From NCBI GenBank assembly GCA_017408025.1, contig JAFQVJ010000008.1, positions 1 to 64,000 of the forward strand: a stretch of 64,000 nucleotides of DNA, in the 5' to 3' direction. The notes beneath the pieces were generated by a model. It was not told the origin of the DNA. It saw only the letters and a list, made by a program, of their open reading frames with translations, and ran no database searches. This DNA comes from Lachnospiraceae bacterium. Lineage in GTDB: Bacteria > Bacillota > Clostridia > Lachnospirales > Lachnospiraceae. This document shows, piece after piece, positions 50,101 to 58,417 of the stretch (positions are counted from its first letter, which is position 1; each line of letters begins with the position of its first letter). The translations under genes and the position numbers were made by a program.

Positions 50101-52080
50101 ATGGCATTTAATGAATCTCAGATAAAGGCTGTGGACTTCAAGGACGGAGCCTGCATGGTTCTCGCAGGACCGGGTTCAGGCAAAACCACAGTCATCACTC
50201 ATAGAACAAAAAAGCTTATCGAGGATTACGGAGTAAACCCCTCAAATATTCTTGTTATCACATTTACGAAGGCTGCCGCCACAGAGATGCAAACCCGATT
50301 TCAGTCTCTCATGGGCGGACGATACTATCCTGTTACATTTGGAACCTTCCACGCAGTTTATTTTAAAATCCTTAAATACGCCTATAACTATAGTGCCGAC
50401 AATATATTGCGCGAGGACAAGAAAAACGAATATATCAAGGACATCATCGGTAAGCTACACCTTGAATTCGATGATGAAAATGAATTCATCAAAGACATCA
50501 TAAGTGAAATCAGTCTCGTAAAAAGTGAGATGGTCGATTTACAGAATTATTATGCAAAAAACTGTTCTGAAGACAACTTTCGCAAAATTTTCAAGTTATA
50601 TAATGACAGGCTAATACGGGAAAATGTGGTAGATTTTGACGATATGCTTGTAATGTGCTATGAGCTTTTAAGTAAACGACCTGACATATTAAAGCTATGG
50701 CAGGATAAATACAAATACATCCTCATAGATGAATTTCAAGACATATGTAAGGTGCAGTACGAGGTTATAAAGCTTCTGGCATTGCCGGAAAATAATCTCT
50801 TCATAGTAGGCGATGACGACCAGTCTATCTATCGTTTCAGAGGTGCTAAGCCTGAAATAATGCTTGGCTTCAAACACGACTACACCTCTGCCACAGAGCT
50901 TTTACTCGATACTAACTACCGCTCTACCGGAGAAATTGTGAATAAATCCGCTATGCTCATAAAGCAAAATGAAAAGCGTTTTTCCAAGGCCATAAAAACT
51001 AACCGTCAGGAAGGTAACATTACTGATATACAGGTTTTTAAAAATGAAAAAGAGCAAATCAGCCATATTCTAGACCTTATCTCCCGTTACAAGGACAACG
51101 GCTATGAATATAACGACATTGCTATTCTATTTAGAACAAATATCACACCAAGACTTCTGGTTGAAAAGCTTATGGAGTATAATCTGCCATTCAGAATGAA
51201 GGATGTTATTCCTAATATCTATGAGCACTGGATTACGCAAAACATTCTTACATACATCCGTATAGCTCTCGGTAGTAGATCACGGGGTGATTTTTTACAG
51301 ATTATAAATCGTCCAAAGCGTTACATATCAAGAGATGCTTTCACCAACCCCGAGGTGTCATTTTGGGATTTAAAGCAATATTACTCTGATAAACAATATG
51401 TTGTAGAGCGCATAGAGCGACTTCAATACGACATTCAATGGCTTCAAAAAATGACCCCCTTTGAAGCTATAAATTACATTCGCCATGGTATCGGGTATGA
51501 CGACTATATTTTGGAATATGCCGCATACAGGCGAATTAGACCAGAAGAGCTGTACGAAATATTAGATGAGCTTCAAGAGGCTGCAGCTGAATTTAAAACA
51601 TACGAGAAATGGTTTGAGCATATATCCCTTTACAGTGAGGAGCTAAAGCGTCAAAACAAAGAGCGAAATGCGCAACGCGAAGGAATTGAGCTATCAACCA
51701 TGCACAGCTCCAAAGGTTTAGAATACAAGACAGTCATTATCATCGGTGCAAATGAAGGAATATCTCCGTACCAAAAGGCATTTCTGCCAGAGGATATCGA
51801 GGAAGAGCGCAGACTATTCTATGTAGCCATGACCAGAGCCAGAGATAATCTCCATATTTTCGCTGTAAGAGAGCGTTTTGGCAAGGCCACTGATATATCA
51901 AGATTTTTAAGTGAAATAGGCTTTGTAGATACTGAAGTTAAACCTACTAACACCACCAGTAGACAAGGCAGCTTAAGGCTAGGAAAAACATCCCATAGCA
52001 CAAGCTCAGCCAAATATCTTAGCGAGAAGGCAGTCAATTCGAAAAAGGCTTTTGAACGCAAGGCATTTTCAACCAGATAA
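50101..52080 (+). CDS. UvrD/PcrA-like SF1 DNA helicase
   Basis: A 3'-5' helicase of the UvrD/Rep family, 659 residues, shorter than PcrA (about 740). Motifs in order: Walker A VLAGPGSGKTT (about residues 20-30), LVITFTKAAATEM (Ia), LIDEFQDICKVQYEV (II), GDDDQSIYRFRGA (III), TNYRSTG (IV), STMHSSKGLEYKTVIIIG (V) and FYVAMTRARDNLHIF (VI). The C-terminal linker is Ser/Lys/Arg-rich. No nuclease domain. GAGAGGAC precedes the ATG. It may be a second UvrD paralogue next to a full-length PcrA elsewhere; the exact repair role is not evident. Confidence 0.92.
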   Translation: MAFNESQIKAVDFKDGACMVLAGPGSGKTTVITHRTKKLIEDYGVNPSNILVITFTKAAATEMQTRFQSLMGGRYYPVTFGTFHAVYFKILKYAYNYSADNILREDKKNEYIKDIIGKLHLEFDDENEFIKDIISEISLVKSEMVDLQNYYAKNCSEDNFRKIFKLYNDRLIRENVVDFDDMLVMCYELLSKRPDILKLWQDKYKYILIDEFQDICKVQYEVIKLLALPENNLFIVGDDDQSIYRFRGAKPEIMLGFKHDYTSATELLLDTNYRSTGEIVNKSAMLIKQNEKRFSKAIKTNRQEGNITDIQVFKNEKEQISHILDLISRYKDNGYEYNDIAILFRTNITPRLLVEKLMEYNLPFRMKDVIPNIYEHWITQNILTYIRIALGSRSRGDFLQIINRPKRYISRDAFTNPEVSFWDLKQYYSDKQYVVERIERLQYDIQWLQKMTPFEAINYIRHGIGYDDYILEYAAYRRIRPEELYEILDELQEAAAEFKTYEKWFEHISLYSEELKRQNKERNAQREGIELSTMHSSKGLEYKTVIIIGANEGISPYQKAFLPEDIEEERRLFYVAMTRARDNLHIFAVRERFGKATDISRFLSEIGFVDTEVKPTNTTSRQGSLRLGKTSHSTSSAKYLSEKAVNSKKAFERKAFSTR

Positions 52081-52103
52081 TAGGCATTTTTCACCTTCAA
52101 TGA

Positions 52104-52131
52104 TTGACTTTTTTGCATATTTTGATACACT
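52104..52131 (+). promoter_or_regulatory. promoter of the DUF1292 gene
   Basis: TTGACT (52104-52109), 16-base spacer, TACACT (52126-52131), about 100 bases before the start. The leader contains two weak stem-loops. Confidence 0.55.
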
Positions 52132-52228
52132 ATGATAGACAAGATGACGGATAATCCGTTATGACAACTCATTGGTTATTTATAGGTCATCTGTTTGAAC
52201 CTATGACCAGAAAGGAATGGAAAATATT

Positions 52229-52540
52229 ATGTCAAACAAGGATTTAGAAAATGATGATGAAATGTATGTAACACTTACTTTAGATGATGATTCTGAGGTA
52301 GAGTGCATAGTTATTACTATCTTTGAAGCTGGTGAGAGAGATTACATTGCCCTTCTTCCAACAAGTACTGCTGAGACAGAGGATGGTGAGGTTTACCTTT
52401 ACCGTTACGCTGAGGATGCTGAGGGCAATCCTGAGCTTGCAAGCATTGAGAGCGATGAGGAATATGAAATCGTTGCTGACCGTTTTGATGAATGGCTTGA
52501 TGAGCAGGAATACAATGAGATGGTTGGAGATGACGAGTAA
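52229..52540 (+). CDS. DUF1292 domain-containing protein
   Basis: A very acidic 103-residue protein with MYVTLTLDDDSEVECIVITIFEAGERDYIALLP and the C-terminal YEIVADRFDEWLDEQ, the hallmark of DUF1292 (YrzB-like) proteins. Function unknown; in many Firmicutes the gene sits beside yrzL/ruvX. I start at ATG 52229; the ATG 4 codons earlier abuts AAAGGA and would have no spacing. gltX follows 79 bases downstream. Confidence 0.85.
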   Translation: MSNKDLENDDEMYVTLTLDDDSEVECIVITIFEAGERDYIALLPTSTAETEDGEVYLYRYAEDAEGNPELASIESDEEYEIVADRFDEWLDEQEYNEMVGDDE

Positions 52541-52619
52541 TATATGTGTTATCCTTAACACACATTACTATCAGATAATTAACGTCTGTATAACACAGAA
52601 AACGAAAGGAATATAAGAC

Positions 52620-54095
52620 ATGAGCACAAAGATCAGAACAAGATTTGCTCCAAGCCCTACTGGAAGAATGCATGTAGGTAACTTAAGAACTGCTTTATAC
52701 GAGTATCTTATCGCTAAACATGAGGGCGGAGATTTTATATTAAGAATAGAGGATACAGACCAGGAACGTTTAGTTGAAGGTGCTGTAGATATTATCTACC
52801 GTACAATGGACAAGACTGGTCTTCATCACGATGAAGGGCCAGACAAAGATAAGGGCTTCGGTCCATACGTTCAGAGTGAGCGTCAGGCAACAGGTATGTA
52901 CCTTGAATATGCAAAGAAGCTTATCAACAAAGGCGAGGCCTACTACTGCTTCTGTACAAAGGAGCGTCTCGACTCTCTAAAGACTGCTGTAGAAGGCAGT
53001 GAGGAGGGCAAGGAAATCACTGTTTACGACAAGCATTGTCTTTCTCTCAGCAAAGAGGAAATCGAAGCTAACCTTGCAGCTGGTATGCCATATGTAATCA
53101 GACAAAATGTACCAACAGAAGGCCAGACAACCTTCCATGACGAGATATACGGTGATATAACTGTTGAAAATGCTGAACTTGACGACATGATTTTAATCAA
53201 GTCTGACGGTTTTCCAACATACAACTTTGCAAACGTAGTTGATGACCATTTAATGGAAATTTCTCACGTTGTAAGAGGAAATGAATACATCTCTTCTTCT
53301 CCAAAATATCAGAGACTTTACGATGCCTTTGGTTGGGAGTCTCCAAAGTATGTTCATCTTCCTCTTATCACAGATGAGAATCACAAGAAGCTTAGCAAGC
53401 GTAGCGGTCATTCTTCTTATGAGGATCTTATCGAGCAGGGATTTATCTCTGAGGCTGTTGTCAACTACATCGCACTCCTTGGCTGGAGCCCAGAAGATAA
53501 CAACGAGATTTTCTCACTTGAGGAGCTTATAAAGATGTTTGACTACCATCACATCAACAAGTCTCCATCAGTATTTGATATAGTCAAGCTTAGATGGATG
53601 AACAGCGAGTACATCAAAGCTATGGACAATGAGCGTTTTTATGATTTAGCTATGCCATACATTAAGGAGGTTATAACTAGGGATTATGATCTTAAGAAGA
53701 TTCTTGATCTGGTAAAGACACGTATAGAGGTGCTCCCTGATATCAAGGATCACGTAGACTTCTTTGAGGAATTACCTGACTACGATATCGAGATGTACAC
53801 ACACAAGAAAATGAAGACTGATTCAGCTATCTCTCTTGAGGTATTGAAGGATCTTCTTCCACTTCTTGAAGCTACAGATGATTTCTCTGTGGATAACATC
53901 CATGACATCGCTATGAAATATGTGGCAGACAAGGGCATCAAGAATGGCACTGCCCTCTGGCCTCTAAGAACAGCTGTATCTGGTAAGCAGATGACACCAG
54001 GTGGTGCCTTTGAAATTGCTGAAATATTAGGCAAGGACGAAAGCATTCGCCGTATCAAAATCGGTATTGAGAAGCTTGAGAAAGCACTGGCGTAA
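52620..54095 (+). CDS. gltX: glutamyl-tRNA synthetase
   Basis: Charges tRNA-Glu (and tRNA-Gln in organisms relying on the GatCAB route). The 491-residue class I synthetase has the HIGH-type motif in [20 protein letters not shown] (about residues 12-31) and the KMSKS-type KKLSKRSG (about 255-262). The zinc-type Cys cluster is partly suggested by CFCTKE. AAAGGA precedes the ATG by 10 bases. A terminator lies 60 bases past the stop. No neighbouring cysS or gatCAB is seen. Confidence 0.96.
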   Translation: MSTKIRTRFAPSPTGRMHVGNLRTALYEYLIAKHEGGDFILRIEDTDQERLVEGAVDIIYRTMDKTGLHHDEGPDKDKGFGPYVQSERQATGMYLEYAKKLINKGEAYYCFCTKERLDSLKTAVEGSEEGKEITVYDKHCLSLSKEEIEANLAAGMPYVIRQNVPTEGQTTFHDEIYGDITVENAELDDMILIKSDGFPTYNFANVVDDHLMEISHVVRGNEYISSSPKYQRLYDAFGWESPKYVHLPLITDENHKKLSKRSGHSSYEDLIEQGFISEAVVNYIALLGWSPEDNNEIFSLEELIKMFDYHHINKSPSVFDIVKLRWMNSEYIKAMDNERFYDLAMPYIKEVITRDYDLKKILDLVKTRIEVLPDIKDHVDFFEELPDYDIEMYTHKKMKTDSAISLEVLKDLLPLLEATDDFSVDNIHDIAMKYVADKGIKNGTALWPLRTAVSGKQMTPGGAFEIAEILGKDESIRRIKIGIEKLEKALA

Positions 54096-54157
54096 TTTCT
54101 TATTTGGCGTACCAATGATTTTTTATCTGAAATTAAATATTTTAGGCCAGAGTTTCG

Positions 54158-54194
54158 AAAAAAATCGTAGTTGCTTTGCAACTACGATTTTTTA
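54158..54194 (+). terminator. gltX terminator
   Basis: AAAAAATCGTAGTTGC ttt GCAACTACGATTTTTT: long perfect stem flanked by A and T runs. Confidence 0.9.
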
Positions 54195-54303
54195 ACACTC
54201 CCATGAGAACAAATCACTTAAGCGTATATATATAACGTAGCTATCATGATTATTTCTAAAGCAATCATAACACATTATATATTACCCACTATAATCATAA
54301 GAG

Positions 54304-54393
54304 TTGATTTCAGTAGGTAATTCTGTATGTACAAGAAATTATCTTTACCTACTACATGGAGAAAAATTGATTTCAGTTGGTAATTCTGCGTGT
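54304..54393. repeat. 27-bp direct repeat
   Basis: TTGATTTCAGTAGGTAATTC... (54304-54330) recurs at 54367-54393 with 24 of 27 positions identical, period 63. Between them TTACCTACT can pair with AGTAGGTAA of the first copy. The stretch 54195-54430 holds no gene. Confidence 0.5.
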
Positions 54394-54430
54394 CCGTTAG
54401 GACGCTTATAAATGTGATAAAGTGAATTGA

Positions 54431-54690
54431 AGAGAAAGATAGGCCATAATTAATATTATATTTTTATGTCATAGCGTAGGGTATTAGATTTTCTTAGGGA
54501 TTTGCAACGTCGATACATAACAATTCGTCAACAGGATGTTGACGAAAGACGAGTCCGAGCCATGGATGGCGAATACCAGCCAGTTGTACATACTTATAAA
54601 AAGCTACGGGCAAAGACCTTAGAAAATCTTATGCCCGTAGCTCTAGACGTAAAAATATAATATTAATTATGGCCGTCTTCTCCCAGAAGA
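54431..54690. ncRNA. large imperfect inverted repeat with GGA-loop hairpins; candidate structured RNA
   Basis: The outer arms contain a perfect 25-bp inverted repeat, GGCCATAATTAATATTATAT...(54442-54466) against 54650-54674. Similarity continues inward for about 40 more bases (TTAGATTTTCTTAGG on the left; CCTTAGAAAATCTTA on the right). The centre, read on +, has TTCGTCAACA gga TGTTGACGAA (54515-54537) and GCCATGGATGGC (54559-54570), two stems that present GGA in the loop. ACAGGATGT is the core of the CsrA/RsmE binding consensus. On the minus strand the right part doubles as the malG terminator. Convergent genes flank it, so it is not a leader. Confidence 0.45.
54596..54642 (-). terminator. 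terminator of the maltodextrin operon
   Basis: On the minus strand AGCTACGGGCA (54642-54632) pairs with TGCCCGTAGCT (54612-54602) and is followed by TTTTTAT. It lies about 60 bases past the malG stop. Confidence 0.85.
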
Positions 54691-54698
54691 ACAAGAAT

Positions 54699-55541
54699 TT
54701 ATCCCTTGACTGCTCCTTCTGACACTCCTGCCACCAGGAACTTTGACAATGCAAAGTACAATATAACTATTGGGACGGCTATGAATACCGAGCCTGCCGC
54801 AAATCTTGTGAACTGTGTTTCATCAAGGTGTGTAAGTCCTACCGCCACTGTCCATAAATCTTTATTCTTCAGAAGCATATTAGGAAGAATGAAATCACTC
54901 CATGGCCATGCAAACTGAGTTAATGCTGTGTACACAATAATCGGTTTCGAAAGTGGCAATGTAATTCTTGTAAAAATCCTGAAATTCGTTGCTCCGTCAA
55001 CTCTTGCAGCCTCATATATGGTATTGGATATAGTATCAAAATATCCTTTCTGTACCAGATATCCCATTGGTGCACCTGCCGCATAGATAAGTATCAGACT
55101 CCACAATTGATTAATGAGTCCAAAATTAACCATTATAAGATAAACTGCCGTCATACCCATAAAGCTTGGAAACATACTGAGCACAAGGGTTGATTTCATT
55201 AAAAGCTTTCGGCTCTTAAACTCAAATCTGCTTATTGTATAAGCAGTAAGTATGACCAGCACTGTACCTATAAGGCTTGAAAAAACTGCTACAAATAATG
55301 TGTTCATCAGCCAGTTTGGATAATCGTACATGGTCGTGTCTGTAAATAGGTTTTTATAGCTTCCAAAACTTAATGTATCTGGGAAAAATCCCTCTATATC
55401 ATATATAGATCCACTTTTTGAAAAGGATGACAACACAAGCCACAGTACAGGAAATAAAAACACTAAGCACACTGCAATCAGCACAATATGCGTAACTATA
55501 GAGTCAACTCGATTTCCATTTAAAAACTTTTTCTTTTTCAT
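54699..55541 (-). CDS. malG: maltodextrin ABC transporter permease (MalG type)
   Basis: Inner-membrane subunit of a CUT1-family sugar importer. The 280-residue protein has six membrane helices and the ATPase-contact EAA loop YEAARVDGATNFRIFTRITLPLSKP (about residues 185-210). The start overlaps the malF stop by 4 bases. The final residues, FLVAGVSEGAVKG, match MalG/GanQ-type permeases. No ATPase gene (MsmX/MalK type) is in the operon, so a shared ATPase must be encoded elsewhere, as is usual in Firmicutes. Confidence 0.92.
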   Translation of the reverse strand: MKKKKFLNGNRVDSIVTHIVLIAVCLVFLFPVLWLVLSSFSKSGSIYDIEGFFPDTLSFGSYKNLFTDTTMYDYPNWLMNTLFVAVFSSLIGTVLVILTAYTISRFEFKSRKLLMKSTLVLSMFPSFMGMTAVYLIMVNFGLINQLWSLILIYAAGAPMGYLVQKGYFDTISNTIYEAARVDGATNFRIFTRITLPLSKPIIVYTALTQFAWPWSDFILPNMLLKNKDLWTVAVGLTHLDETQFTRFAAGSVFIAVPIVILYFALSKFLVAGVSEGAVKG

Positions 55542-56842
55542 CGATATGTATCCTCCTTCTTATACGCACCACTTCGCACATATGTAAGCAGTGAAAATAT
55601 TGACGTAATGATAAAGATAATCAAGCTAATTGCCGCACCTATTCCATAATAGTTATTATCTATGGACAGATTATACAGCCAGTTGATAAGTAGGTCTGTG
55701 TCGCTGGCAAGGAAATATCCCTCATTGTACAAGCCTCCTCTTAAGAAATAGAATATACCAAAGTTATTGAAATTTCCCACAAAGCTTGTAATCAGCACAG
55801 GTGTAGTTGAAAAAATCACAAATGGCAATGTAATCTTTGTAAACTGCTTCCACTTTGATGCTCCATCAATACTTGCCGCATCATAAAGGTCTTTATTCAT
55901 ATTTGATAAAATTCCTGTTGCGAGAAGCATTGATGTTGGCACCGATATCCACGCATTTACCAAAATACCAATAAGCTTTGCCGTCAATCCCGCATCAATA
56001 TCAAGAAATCCTATGGCACTTCCACCACTCATAGTTATGTAATAATTGATAGGACCACCATAAGAGAACATGAACTTAAAACCAAGTAATGTTATAAATC
56101 CAGGCACCGCATATGCAAGAACCGGAAATGCTCTCCAAAATGCTTTTCCTTTCACGCACTTCTTGTTGAGCAATAATGCAAGCCCGAGACCACCAAAATA
56201 ATTTACAAGTGTGGAAATTAGTGCCCATACAAGATTCCATGCAAGAATCTTGAAAAAGGTGTCCTTTATTTCCGACAATGCAAGAACCTTTCCAAAGTTG
56301 TCAAATCCAATCCAGTCTACCAGCTCTGGTGGTACAACATCTCCGCCATAATTTGTAAAGGATATAAGAATCATAAACACTATTGGTAAGATATTAAATA
56401 TAAGTACACCAACTACAGGAACTGCCAATGCTATTATATAGAATTTCTTATCAAAAAAAATTCCACATGCCTTAGAAAATTTAGGAAGCACTGAGCCTTG
56501 CTTAACTTTAATATCACTTCTATGGGCATCATTTATATTCGATTTATGGATTCCTACGAAAAAGGCTGTGATTACAAATGCTAATAAGCCTTTTAAAAGC
56601 ATCATAATAGAATCGTCGCCCTCTATTCCAAGCCATGCATCACCTTTTACTGTACCCAGAGTAAAAAATCCGATAATATCCTCAACTCCTGTTAATGCAA
56701 GATAGACAATATAGCTTACAAAACACGTTAAATAAAGTATTCCCTTTATCCATTGCTTTTGCAACAGCTGCCCAGTCCCCATTATGACCATAGATGCCTT
56801 AACTGGAAAGGATGATTTTAAAAGCCCTCTTTTTTGCTCCAT
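55538..56842 (-). CDS. malF: maltodextrin ABC transporter permease (MalF type)
   Basis: Partner of MalG. At 434 residues it has an N-terminal extension with extra helices (KGILYLTCFVSYIVYLAL; LLKGLLAFVITAFFVGIHK), as in Firmicute MalF/GanP. The six-helix core follows, with the EAA loop DAASIDGASKWKQFTKITLPF. AAAGGAG precedes the ATG. Upstream lies a 108-base gap to malE that contains 28-bp tandem repeats; such a gap may allow more MalE than MalF to be made. Confidence 0.92.
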   Translation of the reverse strand: MEQKRGLLKSSFPVKASMVIMGTGQLLQKQWIKGILYLTCFVSYIVYLALTGVEDIIGFFTLGTVKGDAWLGIEGDDSIMMLLKGLLAFVITAFFVGIHKSNINDAHRSDIKVKQGSVLPKFSKACGIFFDKKFYIIALAVPVVGVLIFNILPIVFMILISFTNYGGDVVPPELVDWIGFDNFGKVLALSEIKDTFFKILAWNLVWALISTLVNYFGGLGLALLLNKKCVKGKAFWRAFPVLAYAVPGFITLLGFKFMFSYGGPINYYITMSGGSAIGFLDIDAGLTAKLIGILVNAWISVPTSMLLATGILSNMNKDLYDAASIDGASKWKQFTKITLPFVIFSTTPVLITSFVGNFNNFGIFYFLRGGLYNEGYFLASDTDLLINWLYNLSIDNNYYGIGAAISLIIFIITSIFSLLTYVRSGAYKKEDTYR

Positions 56843-56874
56843 AATCCATTCTCCTTTCTGCTACAATCTTTTAT

Positions 56875-56958
56875 GCATAAGCTGTCTTACATATATTACT
56901 TTGCATAAGCTATCATACATATATTGCTTTGCATAAGCTGTTTTAATATATTATTTCA
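56875..56958 (-). repeat. 28-bp tandem repeat, three copies, between malE and malF
   Basis: GCATAAGCT begins units at 56875, 56903 and 56931, an exact 28-base period. Units 1 and 2 match at 26 of 28 positions (GCATAAGCTRTCWTACATATATTRCTTT); unit 3 is diverged. The third copy includes the malE stop codon. Confidence 0.8.
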
Positions 56959-58417
56959 ACGTATAGATAGCATCATAAATATCCTTGTCTACCTTCTCTA
57001 TCGCCTTCTTTATTTCTTGTTGTGAGAAATATTTTGGCTGTTCACCTGCTGCCTCTCTAAATGGATCCTTTGCAATATCACCAAGCAGCGTCTGTGTAGG
57101 TACCCATATCTGATCAACAGCCTTAATGGATGGCATTAAATATATATTTCCCTCTGAGAGACTTTCAAATATGGTATCTGTCACACCACCTGATGCTTCT
57201 GCCACATCGGAACGTGTTGGTGCAATACCTAACATATCCATACGATTTTGAATCATTTCAAAGCTGGTTGCAAAATTAATGAATTCTACACACGCTTCTC
57301 TGTGCTCTGTATAAGAGCTAATAGCATAACCATTAACGCCACCCATGACCACAGTTTCAACCCAGTCTGAACTTGACATTTCTTCACTATTCTTCGTCAA
57401 ATCGCCATCTGCCGGCATAAGTTCTGGCAGCTCAACCATTTTCAGATTCTCTATTGCCTTCGCCTTGGCGTCTGCTTCGCTTAATCCCTCGTTCTCGTAT
57501 TTCAGCGCTAATTTTTCTACAAATAAGCTGTATGTATCAGGTGTAGATACTGCACAAAAATATGTGCCGTCTGCAATCTTTTCATATCTGTTCATTGTAA
57601 TTGTATCATCGATACATCCCTCATTCATAAGAGCAGCCATCTGTCTAAGGGCACTGAGACCTGTAACCGAATTGCCTTTTGATAAGCCTATGTCTTCTGA
57701 ATTCAAGGTTCCATCAGCATTTTCACCAAACACATATGCACCATATGAGAAGAGAAATTGACCATTGAGATACAGGTTGTTAAATGAAGACATAAAACCA
57801 TACTGACTATCTTTGTTGGCACTTGCATCTGTATCTCTCAGATATTTGGAATAGGCATATAAATCATTCCAATTCTCAAAGAAGTCTGCTACACCATTGC
57901 TGTTATCATCCCATTCTGTCTGCCAGTTTTCAGGCATCTTGTCTTCTCTGTAAAAAAGCATAGGCTCCTGAATATTTACAGGGATACCACAGCAGTACGT
58001 TTCACCATCTATATTGATGTTAAATGCATCCCCTGCCTCTTCTGGTACATACTCATAGCAATCAAATTCCTCTATGTCCAGAGGCAAAATATGTTTGTCC
58101 TCGGCATATGTCATAAGCTTATCATTTGCCTGATATATAACATCAGGACCATATCCATATGGGCCATTTGCCGCAAGGTCGGAGTATTCCTCCATGTTTG
58201 CATCTACTGCTTGTATTCCTTTATCCTTGTATGCTTCATTAAATGCATTAATCAATACATCCAGATAGCCTTCCTGCTTGGCTGTATCATTTTCAAGTAT
58301 ACGAAGTGTAATAGCTTCGTCAGCTGATGCCTCAACGCCACTGTCGCTGCATCCTGTCATTGTCGAGATAATAACTGACGAAAGTAAAAGTGCTGTTAAT
58401 CTCTTATATTTACTCAT
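56951..58417 (-). CDS. malE: maltodextrin-binding lipoprotein (MalE type)
   Basis: Extracellular solute-binding protein of family 1, tethered by a lipid: signal peptide with lipobox STMTGC (lipidated Cys about 23). The mature part has ILENDTAKQEGYLDVLINAFNEAY at the start of lobe I, a GYGPDVIYQANDKLMTYAEDKHILPLD motif and the hinge-region AISSYTEHREACVEFINFA. The 488-residue length is long for MalE (about 400), with inserts in the middle. The ATG overlaps the end of the GH13 gene by 8 bases and has GGAGG upstream. Ligand assignment to maltodextrin comes from the operon, not from binding residues. Confidence 0.88.
   Translation of the reverse strand: MSKYKRLTALLLSSVIISTMTGCSDSGVEASADEAITLRILENDTAKQEGYLDVLINAFNEAYKDKGIQAVDANMEEYSDLAANGPYGYGPDVIYQANDKLMTYAEDKHILPLDIEEFDCYEYVPEEAGDAFNINIDGETYCCGIPVNIQEPMLFYREDKMPENWQTEWDDNSNGVADFFENWNDLYAYSKYLRDTDASANKDSQYGFMSSFNNLYLNGQFLFSYGAYVFGENADGTLNSEDIGLSKGNSVTGLSALRQMAALMNEGCIDDTITMNRYEKIADGTYFCAVSTPDTYSLFVEKLALKYENEGLSEADAKAKAIENLKMVELPELMPADGDLTKNSEEMSSSDWVETVVMGGVNGYAISSYTEHREACVEFINFATSFEMIQNRMDMLGIAPTRSDVAEASGGVTDTIFESLSEGNIYLMPSIKAVDQIWVPTQTLLGDIAKDPFREAAGEQPKYFSQQEIKKAIEKVDKDIYDAIYTLK

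Noticed and set aside
54515..54580. Hammerhead-type ribozyme, suggested by a GACGAAAGACGAGTC stretch
   Set aside because: The CUGANGA core and the three-stem junction cannot be completed around it.
56875..56958. CRISPR-like 28-bp repeats
   Set aside because: Direct tandem units with no spacers, inside an operon.
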